Of a stretch of 64,000 bases of DNA, positions 62,123 to 64,000 are shown piece by piece. Location of the stretch: positions 620,001 through 684,000 of the forward strand of contig NZ_RQIT01000002.1 of assembly GCF_003837805.1 (NCBI RefSeq). Reading direction: 5' to 3'. This DNA is from Bradyrhizobium sp. RP6. GTDB taxonomy: Bacteria > Pseudomonadota > Alphaproteobacteria > Rhizobiales > Xanthobacteraceae. Positions within the stretch are counted from its first letter, which is position 1; every line of letters starts with the position of its first letter. Under the pieces are notes generated by a model, which was given only the letters and a program-made list of their open reading frames with translations, made no database searches and had not been told where the DNA came from. The position numbers and the translations under genes are program-made.

Positions 62123-63480
62123 GCTGGGGCTCGCTGCGGCTGCGACTGGTCGCTGGCGGACTCCTAGCTATCCTGATCGCGCTGACGATTGCCGGCGCCG
62201 GGCTGACGTTGCTGTTCGAACGCCACGTCACGCGTACCATCGGTGACGACCTCGACGTCTATCTGAAGCAGCTCGTCTCGGGCATCGATGTCGATGCGCA
62301 GGGCAAGCTGGTGGTGGGCCGGCCGCCGACCGATCCTCGCTTTTCCGATCCTCTCTCGGGCTTGTACTGGCTGGTATCAGACGACGGCGGTCAGGTGCTG
62401 CGTTCACGTTCGCTGTGGGACACGGCGTTGGACCTGCCGCAGGACGAGCCGTCGCCTCGCGAGTTGCACCATCATGTCATCGTTGGGCCCGCGAACGCAC
62501 GGCTCCTGGTCAGCGAACGCCGCGTGCTGCTCACCATGGGGGACCGCCGCGCGCCGGTGCGTGTCGCTGTGGCGGCCGACCTCGCCCGCGTGACGGCCGC
62601 CGCCTCGCAATTCGCCAAGGATCTGGCGCTGGCGCTCGGCGTGCTGGGGGTGGTGCTGGCGGCGGCCACCTCGATCCAGGTCGGATTGGGCTTACGTCCG
62701 CTCGACGCACTTCGCCGTGGCGTCGCGGACGTCCGCTCCGGGCAACGCAAGCATCTTCCCGTTGATGTCCCTGCCGAGGTCAGGCCTCTGGTGGAAGAGG
62801 TGAACAGCCTGATCGACGCCCAGGAACGCGAGATCGAGCGTTCGCGCAGCCGCGCCGCCGACTTGGCGCATGGGCTGAAGACGCCGCTCGCCGCACTCGC
62901 GGCCGATGTCGCGCTTTTGCGTCAGCGAGGTGAGCAGGACGTCGCCCAGGCAATCGAAGCCGTCGGCGATACGATGAGCCGTCGCGTCGACCGCGAGCTG
63001 GCGCGCGCCCGGGCGCGGGGGACGGCACGACAGCGCGGTATTTCCACGCCCCTCAGACCGCTTGTTCAGTCCCTGATGCTAACGCTGGCGCGCACGCCCG
63101 CTGCGCAGCGGCTGGAATTCAAGACCTGTATAAAGGGCGAGCCGAGCCTGCCGCTCGATCGCACTGATCTGGCCGAAGTGCTGGGCAATCTTCTGGAAAA
63201 TGCCGCCCGTCATGCCAAAAGCCAGGTACGCATTGCCGCCGATGCTACCGCGAATCCGGCGATCTCTATCGAGGACGACGGCCCGGGAATCGCGTCCGCT
63301 GAACGTGCCCGCGTGCTCGAACGCGGTGTAAGGCTGGATGAGCGCGGTGAAGGTGCCGGACTCGGACTCGCTATCGTTCAGGACGTGCTCAGTGCCTACG
63401 GGTGGCAGCTTGTTCTCACCGATTCCGAACTCGGCGGACTGAAAGCCATCGTCGCGCCGGAGGACAGCCGCCGCCTCTGA
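62119..63480 (+). CDS. PhoQ/FeuQ-like sensor histidine kinase
   Basis: A 453-residue membrane kinase: first helix about 10-32, periplasmic sensor of about 130 residues, second helix about 166-188, HAMP about 189-240, dimerisation domain with H251 in ADLAHGLKTPLAAL, and ATPase domain with N-box NLLENAARHA (357-366) and G-boxes (EDDGPGIAS, GEGAGLGLAIV). The sensor contains no metal-motif I recognise. It is cotranscribed with the regulator and PepSY gene. Confidence 0.95.
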   Translation: MSWGSLRLRLVAGGLLAILIALTIAGAGLTLLFERHVTRTIGDDLDVYLKQLVSGIDVDAQGKLVVGRPPTDPRFSDPLSGLYWLVSDDGGQVLRSRSLWDTALDLPQDEPSPRELHHHVIVGPANARLLVSERRVLLTMGDRRAPVRVAVAADLARVTAAASQFAKDLALALGVLGVVLAAATSIQVGLGLRPLDALRRGVADVRSGQRKHLPVDVPAEVRPLVEEVNSLIDAQEREIERSRSRAADLAHGLKTPLAALAADVALLRQRGEQDVAQAIEAVGDTMSRRVDRELARARARGTARQRGISTPLRPLVQSLMLTLARTPAAQRLEFKTCIKGEPSLPLDRTDLAEVLGNLLENAARHAKSQVRIAADATANPAISIEDDGPGIASAERARVLERGVRLDERGEGAGLGLAIVQDVLSAYGWQLVLTDSELGGLKAIVAPEDSRRL

Positions 63481-63536
63481 CCAGCCTGCTCGTTGCGCGC
63501 CCCGATGGCCAGGCAGCGTTGCATTGTCTGTGTTTG

Positions 63537-64000
63537 TCAGCGCCTCACGATCGAGCCGGCGCGGCCAACCAGGCGGGCGAGCTGACGGAAGCGGCTGCCG
63601 ACCCGGTCGGCGACGAGGTCGCCGAGCCGGTGCTCGAACACCAGCATCAATTTGCGGCCCACGCTGCGGAAATGCGTGGCCGGCAGGACGCCCGGACGGG
63701 CCGCCGAGATCAGATGCGCGACGCGGAATGCAGCGCCCAGCAGGCGGGCGCGTTCGAGCTGGGCCGGCGTCAGCAGTTCCTGCATGTTGGTCGGCGGCTG
63801 GTTTTCCTCGCTGAGGCCGGCATAGCGATAGAACACGGACAGGCCGACGAAGGCGCGCTCGGTGTGGGTGATCGCGCCGAAATTGCCGTTGACGACGAGG
63901 CTGAGCGTCTGCTCGCCGCGATGGTCGGGATGCACGCGCCAGCCGATGTCGGACAGCAGGCACGCTGTATGGCGCAGGCGGCGGTCCTCTTCCGTCTCGC
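63537..64000 (-). CDS. Ppx/GppA exopolyphosphatase, C-terminal part (runs off window)
   Basis: The visible C-terminal 154 or so residues include the HD-like second domain typical of long Ppx/GppA proteins: RHTACLLSDIGWRVHPDHRGEQT, FGAITHTERAFVGLSVFYRY and ARLLGAAFRVAHLISA. The ASKHA catalytic domain lies beyond base 64000. It converges with the kinase gene. An enzyme of polyphosphate/pppGpp turnover; paralogue (Ppx or GppA) cannot be decided. Confidence 0.85.
   Translation of the reverse strand, partial: ETEEDRRLRHTACLLSDIGWRVHPDHRGEQTLSLVVNGNFGAITHTERAFVGLSVFYRYAGLSEENQPPTNMQELLTPAQLERARLLGAAFRVAHLISAARPGVLPATHFRSVGRKLMLVFEHRLGDLVADRVGSRFRQLARLVGRAGSIVRR

Noticed and set aside
1..64000. CRISPR array, prophage, integrase or transposase
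   Set aside because: No regularly spaced repeats and no recognisable recombinase or phage proteins on either strand.
1..64000. tRNA or rRNA genes
   Set aside because: No cloverleaf with the GGTTCGAATCC-type arm or rRNA signature was seen by eye; a covariance-model scan was not possible.

Overview
The window is about 64 kb of high-GC chromosomal DNA from an alphaproteobacterium. Gene content and order fit the Bradyrhizobium/Rhodopseudomonas branch best. The evidence is rpsF-rpsR-DUF2232-rplI followed at a distance by dnaB and alr, the fabD-fabG-acpP-fabF-mltG-yicC-gmk series, the lptF-lptG-lptD-surA-pdxA-rsmA series, an orphan ABC_sub_bind protein, several Crp/Fnr regulators, and REP-like hairpins of the kind common in that group. 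No rRNA, tRNA, CRISPR array, transposase or phage gene was found.

Layout. 1-411: 5' part of radA. 608-6882: a periplasmic binding protein coupled to a GGDEF-EAL c-di-GMP protein, a TauE-type permease, a voltage-gated-type cation channel with a zinc-ribbon tail, and exonuclease III. 6923-12075: a small Cys-rich secreted protein, alr, dnaB, two tiny genes around a perfect CRP-type site, and a cyclopropane fatty acid synthase. 12353-14481: a secreted haem-c-motif protein with a Pro/Ala-rich tail, and a TetR regulator plus thioesterase. 14596-17076: ribosomal operon (L9, DUF2232, S18, S6). 17418-19145: TetR regulator plus fatty acid desaturase with a clear palindromic operator. 19319-26016: fatty acid synthesis, peptidoglycan chain termination, YicC and guanylate kinase. 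25949-35517: accessory block with a membrane protein antisense to the gmk end, an orphan substrate-binding protein, a hydrolase, a YjlB-like cupin, a small Fe-permease-family protein, three Crp/Fnr regulators within 2.6 kb and a zinc alcohol dehydrogenase. 35543-43183: LPS transport and outer-membrane biogenesis genes with pdxA and rsmA, almost all overlapping by 1-4 bases. 43522-52395: pepA, holC, a lipoprotein, a methyltransferase, a Bug-type binding protein, an ABC-F ATPase, ndk and a TerC-family protein. 52743-63480: a metal/redox block with a TonB-dependent siderophore receptor, an HME-RND efflux pair plus a DUF3240 protein, cytochrome b561, two divergent PepSY proteins and a PhoP/FeuP-like two-component system. 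63537-64000: 3' part of a Ppx/GppA phosphatase gene.

How it fits together. Most of the window is housekeeping (ribosome, replication, lipids, LPS export, nucleotides) interrupted by regulatory and stress modules. The parts least explained by known descriptions are: (1) the translationally coupled binding protein and GGDEF-EAL receptor; (2) the PepSY/cytochrome b/two-component locus, with two direct-repeat boxes of 11-base period in its divergent promoter, beside an RND pump that lacks a local outer-membrane factor; and (3) the Crp/Fnr cluster with a 28-base symmetrical operator. Functional links beyond gene adjacency are inference.
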